Part shown: positions 45,403 to 59,438 of the stretch, in pieces | Position numbering within the stretch: the first letter of the stretch is position 1 | Layout of the letters: every line of letters begins with the position of its first letter | Assembly (NCBI GenBank): GCA_028532985.1 | Contig: JANCIK010000012.1 | Location: 1,240,001-1,304,000, forward strand | Direction: 5' to 3' | DNA: 64,000 nt | DNA from: Stropharia rugosoannulata | Lineage: Eukaryota; Basidiomycota; Agaricomycetes; Agaricales; Strophariaceae | Translations under genes and position numbers: made by a program | The notes under the pieces: model-generated | Databases searched by the model: none | What the model saw: only the letters and a program-made list of their open reading frames with translations | Told to the model about the DNA's origin: nothing

Positions 45403-47185
45403 GAGTATCTTTCTCCCGCGCGCTTCCACTGGCACCGCTACCGCACCCTGGATCTTTTTCCAAGTGCCGTTCCTTTTTCTTTTCGTTAGCCGTCGAGCAG
45501 GCATATCCTGATACACGCTGTGCATTCACATTCTCTCAATGGACAGCACCGTCTTTACCGAACATTTATCTAATATTTTCCTTGCTATCTAATGTACTAC
45601 ATACTTACGCGATAGGACTTCTCTCTCCTCGTCCTAGGGGACGGTCTTGTACTGAATGTTCTAGCACCTTATTTACTTACATACCCTTCTGGCATGCATA
45701 ACTTAGTTGACCTATAGATGTTGAATTGATGTATAATCCTGCTTTACGTTTTCATGTACTCCCTTGTAAAAATAAGTCCTCTATCCGGACAGTAATGCAT
45801 TGTGATTCTATCTAATTCCCAGTCCTGCTTATTCCATCTCTTCTCGAAGACACAATATGTTCTTGTTCTCTTCAGGGCATCAGCGTGCTGCCTCGGATCC
45901 AACAAAACAAAGGGCCATCCGTTTCATCGGCCTCTTTGTAAATTGTCTGGGCCTTGTGCTCCCAGGAGAAGATCCTCTATTCTATACAAGGACACATGCA
46001 CAAGCTGCCAGAAGACAGAAGATGGATTGACATGGGCATCGCCCGGGGATATTCTGGGCCCCGCCAATGAGTGGCCTAACCATAATTGTCCATAATGCCC
46101 CGCCGTGCAATTGGGTCGCCGACAGCTCAAGCAGTCGTATTCGTATTCGTATTCGCACGCCCATGCTCACGCAGCGCATCCAGCCTCCAGGATCATGACA
46201 GCGCGTCTGACCTTCTCCATCCGTCTAGCCGAGACACCGTTTCGCCGACGGCAGGGCCTGTGTCGGTTGTCCTGTGTCCAGATCAGAGGCGGCCAGACGT
46301 GTCCCACACGTCCACGTCCACGTCCGCCAATGACAGCGACTGACATCCACAATACATGGTAGGCAGGTACAGATTGATTATCTGCCTGCATTCCAAGTTT
46401 ATGTTACATCTTTTGCGGTTCTGTCTGATAGGACATGTCCGGCGCGCACACGTCGGACTGTGCGTCGGGAGAGGGCGCCTGACTTGTTCAGTGAATGGCT
46501 GCACATCATCTTGCTCACCCCCAGCCACCAAATACATCAGGTTCTGACTTCGTGGCTGATGTGGACTATTATAAAATAGACCTGGACCAGCGCATGGCGA
46601 GAAGAAGGTTCCGACTTCTTTGTTCTTTCTCCACAAAAATATACAAAGATATCAATCACCTCTTTACTAAGCCCGCGCTGCATCGCGGTCGGGAGCGCAC
46701 TAAGTACCCTTAAGCACCCCTCGAGATACATTGCACATAATTAATCGAGGGAAGGTTTCTGTGAGAAATTACGGTTACGGAGATCAAAGCGGTACATTAC
46801 AGGGCGCGATTACGTCCTCGTTACACCTTATCGTAGGTACTTGCTATGCGCAGCATCTGTCCTTTGTGCCACTTTGTTGAGTTGCCTTTCGTCGTGATAC
46901 ACGAAGATACGGGAAAGCGAAGTAACGTTACTGTAATTTCATTCAGAGAGACAAGCTGTAGATAACCCTTTGTTAAGTATAAATTCCGCAGATATACGAC
47001 AGATGAGTGGAAGACACGATCCAAACATGACGAGCTAGTTATTCGTACGCAATAATAAAAAATACAGTGAGAGGCGAAGAGTCCGATTTGTTAAGATATT
47101 CAACATTTCGTATATTTTTTCGTGAGTAGTATTGTCCATGTGCGTTGTACCGAGTTAGTCCGCCGTGCGCTGCGTTGCTTTAGGC
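45403..47185. other. Intergenic between convergent genes
   Basis: No gene supported. It lies between the 3' ends of the GT2 gene and the copper radical oxidase gene, so both 3' untranslated regions must be here. Confidence 0.5.
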
Positions 47186-50100
47186 TTACAGAAGGGGCGG
47201 GTTCGTAAAGTTCAAGCCAGGCATGTCGAACCCTGGTAGGTTAGGCCAGTTGCCCATTTGGGATGGGTCACCGCCGATGCGTACCCAGACAGAGTGCGAG
47301 GGCGTCGGTCCATCCAGAATGAACAGTTGATGCCAGCCTGGTGGCGAGATACCCGCATTAGGAGGCGCGGTCACGGTGCACGTCGTCGCACTCGAGCAGG
47401 AGAAGGCCGGGAAGAGCGTGCGTGCGCCCATCGAGTTACCATGCGTACTCGACATAGCTGTTCCAATATCAGCACTTTACAAAATACTGTTCGGAGATTA
47501 AGGGGGACGCACCTGCAATGAGCGAAACGCGCATCGTGCTCGTCGTGCCTTGGAATAACTTGATGTTTGTAAGCGTAATTACCTGCTTGTACGCCCAATC
47601 GCGAACAGCGACGGTGAACGTCGGCTGCTTGAAGCCCTGGTTGAGGTACGGCGGGATGTAAACTTCTATGCGGAACTCTTCGGGGTACTTGACCGTGCCG
47701 TCCGGGTTGTCCGTCTGCGGGTCCGATCCAGAAACGAGCACACGTCCATCGGGCAGGAGCACCGCCTCGGAGTGGTACATGCGCGCAACGATTGTTGTGT
47801 TAAGGAACGAGATGCGTGAACCGAGCGGCTTCGTTGGGTCGTACAGCAGCGCCTGTAAGTTGGGGTCATTCGCGAGCCCAAACCCGGCCACACCCTCCAT
47901 GGCGCCGTTCAAGATCATGAACGTTCCGTCGGGCAGAGAGACGACGTTCGGCATCACGCGGCGGGATGGCTATGAGCACCCGGTCAGGAGCGGGCAGTGT
48001 AAGCGTTCAAATGAAAAGGACATACCATACGCTCGATAGTCCAGTTCGCGTTGGGAACCTCTGGCTGGATAGTAACGCAGTTGTCAATAGGTACGCCAGC
48101 ACCGTTGGCTCCGCCTCCGCAAATGAGAACGGTCAGTGGGGCCGTGTAAGGCGCGGACATGGGGAATGGCACAGCAGAGCCTTGAAGCGGGTAGGTTCGT
48201 CCAGCAAGGACTGAGAAGACAGTCAGCACCTATCATTCATGAAATAGAAAAAACTCACAGTTGTTCACCGCTCCGGGAATGTTGGGAAGCGTAGAAATTG
48301 TGTTGAAGTTAACGGGCTCAAGGATGCGTGCCTCATTATAGTACCCTAGTCGGTTTCAGCAACTAAGAAGCTCATGTCCACGGGCAGTACTCACCAACAA
48401 ACAAGTTTTGACTTGGCAGTACAATAATGAATGGATACAAGTTGTTCGGGTCAGTCCTGGCCAAAAAGTCGAGGTTGATAATCGTCGAACCGCCGGGAGG
48501 CTTGGGGAGAACCTCCAAGTTCGGCTGCGGGGCCGCATTGCTGCCCGTTTCGCCTCCCATAACAAGTACGGAGCCGTTAGGGAGCATCGCCGCGGTGGGG
48601 TACCACCGTCCGACCTGCAGACTGAGCTCAGAGGGATTCTCTTCCCAGTCCGTGGTTCCGTTCACGCCCGCCGAACCGGAAGGCGTGTACAGGCGCAGGC
48701 CAAACGTCGAGATCTCGGACCATCCGCCGACGTTGAGTATGCGGCCCTTGACGTCCGGCAGGGTGACACTGCCCGAGCAGAACACGTCGGTGAGGATATG
48801 CATCTCTCGCCACGTCGCGCTGAAGTTGTTCACGAGCGTCGTATCGAGCTCATACGCGCCCGTCGCGTTGGGAATCCTGAATGTCGCCCATGGAGGTCAG
48901 CACATCCTGGGGGTAAAAGAACAGAAGGATGGGCGTAGCGCACCCAGTGCCGCCCTTCTCGAGGAAGGTAATCTTGTTGTTGATGCCCACGGTGGAAATC
49001 AGCGGGACGACGAGGCTGCGTGCATGCAGGGTAAGCGGATGTGACAGACATGAAAGCTGGACAATGACGTACCCTCCGACTAACACCCGGACCAGGAACG
49101 TGCGCCAAAAGTGCGTGCAACGGAGCAGAAGATGCCATCGACGGGGCAGAAAACATCAATGTCCAAATGCGGGATAGGGCGGAACACGGAGGTACAGGCA
49201 CGGTATGCGCGGACGCGGGGGCGGATAAAGGGTAAGGACGAGAACGAGGACAGGGATAAAAATGGACAAGGGGGAGACAAAAAAAGAACACGGACATATC
49301 GCACAAAGACAAAAACGGATACGGAACAGTCACGAGCAAAACCGGGGGACATGGAAGTGGCGGAGGGGAGAAGAAAAGGCAATACGACGGATGAGCGAAA
49401 CTGTCCACAGCATGTCTTGAAACAGAGGAGCACTCACCAAGGAACTAGAAGTACGGGTCGCCATAGTCAGTCAGCATATATTGTCCGGTAATTCAAACGG
49501 CCTGAACGGGAGAGAGGTATGGCGCCGCCACTAGTCACCGGCGCGCTAGTGACGAGCTTATATCGTGCGCGTACAGGGCGGCGCTACTACAAAGACAGCG
49601 AGGGAAGCAACAAGATGAGCTCACCTCATACTGCCCAATATTCGAGGGTGTATTCCATGTCGTGAGTGGCGCCGTGCGGTTCCAGAAATAAGTAGTGAGC
49701 CTGTTCCCGTCTCCGCAGATATGAATGGGGTCGCCAGGGCACGCTTCCGTACACTCTGAGTCCGCGCCAAAGACGCCGTCCTGCGCCGCGATATCGCTCA
49801 TATCGCCACAGTCTGCACCACGGAACCGGTAAGCAATCGAACCGCAAAGAAAAGGCAGAGAACTTACAGCACTCCTGTCCGAACTCAGTCCCACTCACAG
49901 GATACCCAAACTCCGCGCACTGGTTCATGCACGCAATTGCGCTGTTATTCCCGATCCAAATGATCTGGTTGGGGAAGATGCGCGTCGTCGTGTTCTCCCT
50001 GCATCACCGTCGTCAGTTTAGCAGATTTGTGTGCATTTTAACGGGAGTACCTCAAACATCCAGCATACGACCACCCGCCGGGCAAGTTCGTCTTCTGGAT

Positions 50101-53100
50101 CGTCGGGATGGGAAGCGCCGAGATCGGCGTGGAGGTGTACACCGACAGCCGGTTCGGCCCGCCGCATGCTTGGCTGCGAGGACGAATTGCCGCAACATAC
50201 CGAGGGCGGAGCGCGAAATTTCCATACAGATGGCAGACAGTGAAGTGAAGGAAATTCAAGCAGCCCGTTAGTAAGATGCATTAACATAATAAGATTGACG
50301 CCGAACGCACCTCGTGTTGCCCGCACATCCCATATTACAAGTCGTCTGGTCGCTCGCGATGGCTGCACCGTTGATCAGGGAGTCGCCGCAGTCTGAAGAG
50401 TCATCTTTCAGCCCTATTATCAACACTAGACAGTATGCACGACGTACAGCACTCATCTAGCACGTCACAAGTGCAAATAAGGAAATATAAAGGTTAGTTA
50501 TACATTCAAATACTAGTCCCCCTTCAGGGGGAGAGGAATACAGAGAAGTGGACCCACCAGCAAACTCCATGCCCGCAACCGAGAAATTGCCCGCAATACA
50601 TTGCGCAATGCAGCTCGCGGGCGTGTTTGTCTCGCTCCCTGGCTGCTGGTCGATGAATATCCGCCCGTCCAGGTTATCTCTGCATACCGGGGAAAAAGAT
50701 CAAGTTAGTTTAAGTCGTGTATCTTGCATAATTTTCCAAAGTGCAGAAGAAGGTGAGGAATAGTAAGGATGGACGCAGGGAGAAACTGCCGCCATTCTGT
50801 CCACATACCTCACCCTCTCTCGGAAAACAAAAACCAAAATAAAGACATATCCGAGAAATCACCCAAAAGATCCGGAAAAGAGCACAAGGCGAGACGCAGA
50901 CGTGATTAATGAAAAGTAAAAATAAGGGGAAAGAAAAAAGAACAAGGACGCAGGCAGAGGCACGTCATCCATCAGCCATTCATCATGACCTCACACACAC
51001 GGTCTGCCACCACGCTACGCACTGGCACAGGCATGATCAAAGTGCGCGCGGGCCTCGACGCGGAGTGCGGAAATCCGAGTGGCATCGCATCGCGTCGCAC
51101 GTCAGCGGGGGCATTTTGCGCGTCTGCCAGAGCCTTGATGAGGGAGGCATCCACATCTGGGGAGCTCAGAGTGCATACCGGCTGTAGGAATGCAGCGTTC
51201 GAATGCAGGCGTCGGAACGCGCAACCGGGGCCCAGCGCAGGCCCACCCCCTGGGCGCCTGATTCCTGGCGCCGGAAGGCATGACGTAGGTGTACGTGCGT
51301 CCCTCGGCCCTCGCCCTGGCCTCGACCATTGACCCACCGCCCTGTCCACACACACGTATGCATGCGTGTGAGGGATCGTCACAGGTGGTATAAAGAGCCC
51401 AGCCTCGTCTACAGACGAGCCCCTCACCGGTCACCTGTGTGCCTGCATGTCGTTGCTCACAAGCAGCAGGCGCACGGGTTTACGAGGACGAAGGCACATT
51501 CAACGGCGAGGGAAAGGGCACGACGAGGGTAATGACTGAAGGATGGGGCGAGCGGAGGCGTTGACGGCGACGGTGACCGCGCAGCGGCGCACGACGTTGC
51601 ATTGGCTGAGAAACGTGTAGGCGCTCATAAGGTAGGTCAAAAAAATGGATCAGCAACCAAGGAGGTTGAACAAAGAAACGAAACTCCGACCCAACCTCGC
51701 AAAAAGCAAAGAAACGAAAACGGGAAAAAAGGACACTCACACCCAGCACGCGTTGTACGCCCAGCCAGTTGGGAGGCCACTCAGCACCGGCACGGGCGCG
51801 ATCCCAGTTGACCCTCCTCCATTATTCGTCGTCCCACCGCCACCGCCGCCACCGCCAGAGGTGCTGGCAGGCAGGCCCGTGCCGGTGAAGTTGTATACAT
51901 TGAGGGCGTTGGGGCCACCGCAAAACTCGGAGCCGTTACCTGCGCAGACCATATTGCATGCAGACGCGACGGTGGGGACCCCCGATGCCGCGATTACGGC
52001 GGTGTTGCAGAAGCATTGACTGCGGGTAGGAGGGATTGGACGGGGCGAGGGCGGAGGGGGCGAGGGGAACAAGGGATGAAAAGTGGGATGTTGGTTTTGG
52101 GTATGGGATAATGGGCACGCGAGGGACGACCGTGTCGAGGAGGCAGGAGCGAAGACGATGCCAAGGTGAGCAGCGGGAGGGAGGCGGACCGATGCATGAA
52201 AGAGGGTGGTCGGCACGGTTTCGGCATTGGTTTCGGCAGGAATTGCGTCAAAGGGGAGGGGCGCGGCACGACGAAGGTAAGGAAACGCAAAGTAAATCGA
52301 ACAGCGCAAGAAAGGGAAAAGGGAAACAAAAAATACAATCGCATAGTCAGCATGCGACCCAGAAAGCACAGTGCTAGGACTCACTCGGCAAACTCCGTCC
52401 CAGCAATGGGGAAGCCGGCCGCAAAGCACGCAGCTGTGCACGACTCGATGGTGACGGCGCCGACGGTGTTGACACCGTTCGGAATCGCGCGCTGGCCATT
52501 CAGGTTATCCCTACATCCGCATCAGTAACTTCTCTCAGTCTTCACAAGTTGAAAGCCGCACGAGTAACACCCCAAGCTGACCCATGGCCCGACGCTAGGC
52601 ACGATGGCGGGTGGCGGGGGCGGGGTGACGCCGTTCCAGAAGACGTTGAGTAAGTTTGGTCCACCGCATGGCTCGTTGGCATTCCCAGCGCATGCCATGC
52701 TGCACGACGCGAGCGGCGCCGAAGTCGCCGACGTTGCGGTTTCATTTGCGCAGACTTTTTTGGTGGGTTTCCGGTTGAGTTGAATTTATCGATATGAAGT
52801 TGAGTTGTGTTGACAAAATGAAATGAACAAGAACAATCGGAGTGAGCAACTCGTCCCGAAAAGAGTGCATGATGGGCTTACAGCATTGGTCCTACGATTT
52901 GTCGTGGTCAGCGTTCAGAGCTTTGCATATATGCGCACCATAATCGACTTCAACCCCAATCCGACTCATACAATAGGAATACAGCGCATATATGCGCATA
53001 TATACCAAGAACCCCATCCCAACCACATGCATGCAGTACTTTTATGCGTGCACAATTGCGCTCATGGCGAATGCTACGCATATATGCGCGTGCTAGCCAT

Positions 53101-53603
53101 GTCCAACCCCAGTACACTGGGAAAAGCAAAGGACAACTCACCGCAAACTCGACACCTGCAAAAACAAAGTTTCCTTGGGCCGTGCAGAAAGAGAGGCAGC
53201 TCTCGATTGTCATCGTCGATGTCGTCGTTGTCGCGTCGTTCAAGGTGCGATCGCCCACATTATCGCTATCATCGTCGCGTTGTCCGCGTCAATCTCAACA
53301 GCAGTACCAGCACAAGAGACAGGGACGTACGTTATACAACCCTTGCTTGTCCATGGGCTAGGCAGCGTGGCGGGCAGCGACGGCACTGCATTCTGCCCCA
53401 GCGCGACCTGGGCGGAAGAAACAAGTTAGCTTGAGGGTACTGGAACATGCAGCCGCGGAGAAGGGGAGTGACCGGGCCGACCGGAGTGCGCAGGACGACG
53501 ACGGCGGCGATTGCAGCGTTGGGGACAACGGCGACAACGACAAAGAACGTACATGGACATGCCAAAGCGCTGCTAGCGCAGCGACGAAGCGAGTAGGCGT
53601 CAT
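47186..53603 (-). CDS. Secreted copper radical oxidase with four WSC domains (glyoxal oxidase family)
   Basis: Oxidises small aldehydes or alcohols while reducing O2 to H2O2, which feeds peroxidases in wood decay; WSC domains bind wall glycans. The first exon (53603) encodes a signal-like [13 protein letters not shown]. Four WSC domains follow, each split by introns: about 53430-52590 ([12 protein letters not shown]), 52520-51900 ([12 protein letters not shown]), 51760-50100 ([12 protein letters not shown]), 50080-49680 ([13 protein letters not shown]). The oxidase domain has all copper-radical residues of the family: Cys in DVFCSG, Tyr in GRWYPT, Tyr-His in [14 protein letters not shown], and His in [11 protein letters not shown]. 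It ends with an early-set (DUF1929) domain at 47186. Phanerochaete CRO3-5 have the same multi-WSC design. Several introns are 350-1,030 nt, long for this fungus. The exon nearest 49090 (VLVGG) is tentative. Confidence 0.87.
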
Positions 53604-53652
53604 GCTCTGCACTGCTTCCTTATTCGATGGGCAGGGACAGCGCACGGCCGGG

Positions 53653-53659
53653 CTTTATA
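53653..53659 (-). promoter_or_regulatory. TATA box of copper radical oxidase gene
   Basis: TATAAAG on the minus strand, 50 bp before ATG 53603. Confidence 0.45.
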
Positions 53660-56600
53660 CGCCCCCGGGGGCGCGCACGCACTCCCTGCCGCACTGGCGC
53701 CCACCTGGATCTGGGGCGAACGCGATTAGGTTCGCCCTACTCGCTCGCGAGCCGCCTTCCTTTCTCGTGCGCCCTCCGCCGGATCGAGATCCACGCCCAC
53801 CCACGCCCCCATTTCGCTCGCACGCATCCATCTATCAAGCCCAGTCCCCACCCACGCCCAGCGGCGATACGGCTAGCAGGACACGGCACGTACGTATGTA
53901 AGCTCCCTACCAGCACGTCGACACGTCCAGACAGCGGACACGCACGCACGGGGCCAGTATCTGACACCCGTGTTCGCGTGCCTGGCTATTCTGCATTCAC
54001 CGATGTCACCCCGCCATTCAGCGCCAGAGCGGAATCCCGCCAGGCTCGCGCTTGCTGAGCGTCTGAGCGCCCATGTACGCATCATGGCATGCGCTTGCTT
54101 GAATTACGCTCATCGGTGCCCCTCGGAGTGCCCCAGAAGACCACATCACCCACGCTCCGCGAGTCAAGTCGAATCGAACCACATCACATCGCACCACGGC
54201 TCTTCTTTCCCTTTTTATCCAGTCCGCAGATCAGCACATACAAAGAACACGAGCATTCGCGATATTGGGGACCCCGTGTCAGGCCCGCTGGTACCACCCA
54301 TCACCTCTCTAGCTGTGCACATGTCTGCCCAGTCATGATTCATAAAAATAAAAATACTCAGTGCAGCTGCCTCCGATTCCCGGTGCCTTCTCTCCGTACT
54401 CTGCGCGTCCGAGTGTATTAAAAAGTGTAAAGCCGGGCGGGACCTCAAAGAAGGAAACTTATAGAAACCGTAACAAAGAACACCACAATCAAGGAAAGTC
54501 GTAAACAGGAACCGCATGTCAGTGAAAGGAGATGCTTGAACTTCAAGGTGACACAACGTCCGATATGAAGGCGAGAAATACTTACTTTCCGTTACAAGTT
54601 TTCGAGCTCCGAGCTCCGCCTCGAGGAAAGGTGAAATAACTGCCATGATTGGGTTACATTACTTACTTACATGACAATGCCACTATCGCTGCATTACGCA
54701 ACAAAGATATTGTTACATCGTATTACATGTCATTTCTTTGCATTAGCATCAACATCAACATTAATGAAGAGTCGCATTTCATGTAAGTTAAATGTAAGCC
54801 TAACCTACGTTTTCTTCTTTTACCCACTTATAAACGCTTATGTTTAGATTAAGTGTTAAGTAAGTAAATGCATATGCTTAGTTTACCATGAAAAGTAAAA
54901 TAACAATGCCGCGTTGCCATTTGAAGCTCGGCCGCTCGGCGCTCTTTGATGTACTTTGGTGCATTCGGAGGATAGGAGAATATGTTTCCTTCTGACGCCT
55001 TCGCATTTATAAGCGCTTGAATAAACAACGACTGTCAAGTGAATGCGATTACTGCATATTGGATTGAGTACTTGATGCTACTTATGCCTGCAAATGTGCA
55101 GGTTAAATTTCAACAAATGTGAGTATATTCACTCCATGGAAATATTACATGTATGCCTTGTCGGCAACTAACGAGACAGGCGGCCCTTCCGGCATTGAAT
55201 GAGCTTTCCCTTACCCCTTGCTATCTCCCTTTCCCCCTACTAACTGAATTGGCAATTTCCTTTCTATCAGCGACGCCATCCAATGATATAGGATGCTCGT
55301 ATGATACTATGCATGCACCACGATAACCTCAATATTAGAAACCTATTGGTTGGCGCGCGCAACCGCAAGCACATAGGGATTACGGTTCATCGCACAAGCA
55401 CAGGCGCTTTACTTAAACCCAGTGAATCGATCAGTAGCAGTCCGATTCACTTATCTAGCCAGCCAGCTCGTCCGGTCAGCTGGACCAGAGACCAGACAGT
55501 ATGCACTGGGAATTTAATGTCGAGATGTGTAGTATATGATTATATCCTATCTATCCATCTATCCATCCATCCCTGCCTTCTATGTCTGGATGTCTGGATC
55601 CCCCCGTAATATTCTCTCTGTACGTCGTCATTTTTATACATGAATAGAGTATTTATAATCTCAAGCAGAGATGAGTACGGGGGAAGTAAACTTAGCATTC
55701 GACATGTGTACGGACGGACGGAACGTACCTCTGGTGGTATACATGTAGCTTAGGCATACTTAGAGTAGTGTGAGTCCGGCCGATAAGTAAATTTAGGCTC
55801 CCGTCCTTCGATTCAATTCCAATTTCCAAGGTCTTTCCCAGCGCTGTCGCGGCGCGTCGCAGCAGATTAGGTTCCTCGACGCCCGCTCTTCTGGAGGCAG
55901 TAGTAGTTTAAAATAGGGTATAAGTATAGTGGGTTGTATTTCTGGGCACGATTGGGGCACAAAGAAGGACATCGATGGATATTCAGTAGCTATGCTTCGT
56001 GGAATAGGGAAAGACATTATTACTACAACACACAAGGTGCAAACTTTAAGCGGTACAGAAAAGTAGCAAACGTATGTAGATAAGCAATGTAGAATAAATG
56101 GACATGTATTCCCTGTGCGTTTTCCATGTCAGTGACAGATAGTATGAAGCTATGTAACAATGTGGAGGGATCAATGCGCAGTGATAATGGTGTGAAGTGA
56201 TGCTGAAGACCCGAGGCGGTTGGTATCGAGGCTGGACCATGATAATGATAGCTGACCTGACCCAAAGAACCGGCGGACATGATGCAAGATGTATCATGAA
56301 AGTACCTTCGGCATCTGGCATAGCAGAGGCCGTGAGCTGGCAACCCAAGTCTGGCTCTACCCACGGCGCTTAGTGTTGACGGGTGGTGGGAGGCGCCTCT
56401 GCATTCCCTCCAGCTACATATATCTGTGTACTCGAGTACATAGCCTACACCGAGGGGCATACGTAGCACCGGTACTCTCCTGTGAAGTGTATGGTGCGAA
56501 GGATGCCGCGAAGCGCCCTTCGATTCCAGCTCTTATTTTTTTATATCAACACATAGGCTTTAATAATACTCTACAGTGGTAAACCCTTAGTCAGAGCGGC

Positions 56601-58173
56601 CTCTACCTCTTCGGTCCCAAGTACGGTACTCGTACCAGATCTGCAGTACCATTCCGCTTTTCGTTACGTTTGTGGTTATGTACATAAATTTTAGATAGCA
56701 CTACGCAAAATTTAGAAGATTTACAAGATGGATCGACGGATGTGCTGGCGCTGCCTCCATATCCATATAAGGCAGCGCGCATCCCGCGCCGGCCATAGGA
56801 GGGTCTGTCTGCACTTTGTCTAGCCAGGCACCAGTGGAGCTTGCGAGGCCCCGTGTATTTTTATTGCTTACTTCTCTTGGCTACGTTATCATTACCGTTC
56901 TTGCGCACTGAGCATTAGGATGAATGGATATCGCTCATCCTGACTAGGCATTAGCTTTGCTGGCACTAAATACAGACAAGGCAAGCATGAACGATGGTGA
57001 TCGAGACGGATGATTGCTTGCGGTGAGGCTATCGGCGGTGCCGGCCATGAGTGGGGTGAGCTACCTGCGAGCGCATGCCCTGCTAGGCGCGCATCCGTTC
57101 TGTCCCTGCCAACGAGCGCACCAGCCCGTCTTGGCTCCAACATTGGTGATCGCTGATGAAGCGCCTTTGCATGTCGTTTTAAGTCTGTGTGATGATGGGT
57201 ACTTATTCTCTTCTAATTAGTGGAGCTCATATATCATGAGCGCCTGTTAGGGAAGTTGTGGAGAATGTATGTCAGGATAATGGGTATTATTTGCTTGTGT
57301 ATATCCTGGAATTCTTTTTGCTTATAATTATCATATTCTACGACGAAATTCTAACTTTAATCCAACTTTATTGACCGCGCCATTTCTTCTAGAAATCAGG
57401 ACGATTTGAAGCGGTTCCTACCACCGTGTAATTAAATACATAATAGCATGGATTGAATCCTCTCTTCTCCGACCCATCTCCCTTCTCAAGTTGCCTCTGC
57501 ACCGCTGATGGAGCTTTATTCCACCCGCGCCGCGTCTATTGGATTGTCTCTTCTTAGCTCCTCTCGCAATTAAATGAAACTAGAACCCCGCGGGTTCTAC
57601 TTTGTTGCTTCTGCCCTGGAGCGGCCTCGCTACTTGGTGTACAGGGTCTATGCAAGCGCTTCGTCCTGCTCGTTGACGTCTGTCGCCGCGGCAGAAGAGC
57701 GGTTTTTTATGAAGCCGAGATGCGCCTGGCCGCTTCGTTTCACTGTGTTATTCCGGAATGCATGTGTTAATAGTTATAATATTAGTTATGGCTGTCAGAG
57801 TGAACGCGCAGAATGATGAAAGTCCTTTCGCTTGAATTACCGGTCTGGAGTAGAGCGTGGACAAAGAAGTTCTTGCCAAATTGTTACTGGTTGACCTTAT
57901 ACGGCATTACGTAGAAGCAGAGCACAGTTCTTGCGATCACTACTCCCGTCTGGTTCAGCCTATTTTCTTCTTACATTGTATACAAATGATGCGGTAATAT
58001 CCAGCCCTAGCTATTAACGCAAAGCTAACACGTCACTCACATGTTATCCTCGTGGGTGCTTATTTGCCGGTGATTTATTATCATTACTAGAGATGTACTT
58101 TTGTGCATTAAAAAGAACACATGTCCGCAGAGTTCTGTCAAGGTAAACTGAACGTCCTTATTACTGTTAAATA

Positions 58174-58198
58174 CTGTACCATTTCGAATGGTTCGTCC
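58174..58198 (+). repeat. MITE left terminal inverted repeat
   Basis: Contains the near-palindrome CCATTTCGAATGG. Confidence 0.8.
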
Positions 58199-58435
58199 AG
58201 GGGGGGGGGGGACATGGGACACCGTGGACGAAGTTTTCGCCCCGCCACTTTTGGCAGGACTCGGGACAATCCAAGAATACCGTCCAAAATATTTCGTCCA
58301 GCGAGTTTTTTTAGGGTTAAGCCAGTTTTTGGAGTATGGTCTCAGCCATTTTCAAAAATTTCTTCGTCCACTGGGCTTGGGACACGGGACAAAGCACCGA
58401 TTTCGTCCACGTACATGACCCTTGGGACATGGGAC

Positions 58436-58460
58436 GGACGAACCATTTAAAATGGTACAG
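58436..58460 (-). repeat. MITE right terminal inverted repeat
   Basis: Reverse complement of the left end except two central bases (CCATTTTAAATGG). Confidence 0.8.
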
Positions 58461-59438
58461 TACATTGACCAAGTCTAGCAAACCGAACATGATCACTGTA
58501 ACTTCAGTATTAATCTATATATATCTTCAGGGAGATGTATTGAATGAGGGGAAGGCAGCATGTACTATCTGATACTAGCAGTAGCGTCATACAGCCCAAC
58601 AAAATGCGTTTGAAGACCACTATCGAGTCACGCGGAAACAACCTAATTGGGTAAAATTTTCTAATTATGGTAAGTGCCTCATGACTGACTCTATGTGAGG
58701 TCAATGCCGAGCTTAGAGTTCTAGCTAAATTTATACAGCTTCCCGCAAAAGCCCTAAGTCTATCTATCTGTAAGTAGTGAAATCTACACTCTGTCAAAGT
58801 ACGGGAACAGCGGCAAAATGATCTACAAGAGTTCTATTTATAGTAAGCAGGAAAGAAAGGAGATGGGAAGATTTTTATTTTCCCGGCCGACATTGTCCCT
58901 ACATTTCTGCTTCATTCACAATGTCATTGTATACAGTCTCCTTTTCTTGGACTCCGTTGGCGAGCGTCTAATACTTGTTAAAAATACACAACATACGGAC
59001 GTCAGGCCTTCAGGCATCGAACTGCCGAGTATTACAGGCCTCCAGGTCGCAGATGAATAAGCCGTGTAATAGTTATCGATCTTAAAAATCCTCGCTGACT
59101 TTTTTTCTGCTTCGTGTGGATACTCAGTTTCAACAAGTAGTCTATAAAGAGGCATTTGCTGCATTCGTATCATGCGAGAAAAGATTATTCTAACTGAAAT
59201 ATTAACTTTCATCTCAGCGTCTAATTACATTCATTAGCCCTGTATATCGTGAATACATAGAATAGAAGTCGAAGTGTTTCTCATTTTTCCGAAGCTTCGT
59301 AGAATGCACAACTTGGAAGGCTCGTAGGCTGAATCATTTCATAAGCCTACATAAAGGCCCTTCTATGTTCTTTAGCCTTTCATCACAGGTATTGACTAGG
59401 CAACTCACTTCAGACTCACCTACACAACTCCTACTGCC

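Larger units (their letters stand above)
58174..58460. mobile_element. MITE-like nonautonomous DNA transposon with TA duplication
   Basis: 287 bp bounded by 25-bp terminal inverted repeats (23 of 25 identical) beginning CTGTACCATTT and ending GGTTCGTCC, each flanked by TA (58172-58173 and 58461-58462). The TA duplication fits Tc1/mariner-type transposition. The inside has no ORF of its own, a 12-G run, and repeated TTCGTCCA and GGGACA(T/C)GGGAC words. Confidence 0.8.
53604..59438. other. Long intergenic region
   Basis: No supported coding sequence in 5.8 kb. It holds the oxidase promoter on the left, tracts of simple sequence (ATCTATCCATCC near 55550), one MITE-like element (58174-58460) and, on the right, the promoter of the first His-rich gene (ATAAAGG near 59352). 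The longest ORF, 54215-54646 (minus), shows no domain. Confidence 0.5.

Noticed and set aside
48427..49044. 205-codon plus-strand ORF
   Set aside because: Antisense of the copper radical oxidase catalytic exon.
54150..54180. tRNA-like B box (GGTTCGATTC on minus strand)
   Set aside because: No A box or cloverleaf could be formed around it. No other tRNA or rRNA gene was seen in the window.
54215..54646. 143-codon minus-strand ORF
   Set aside because: No recognisable domain, signal or splice context; part of long intergenic DNA.
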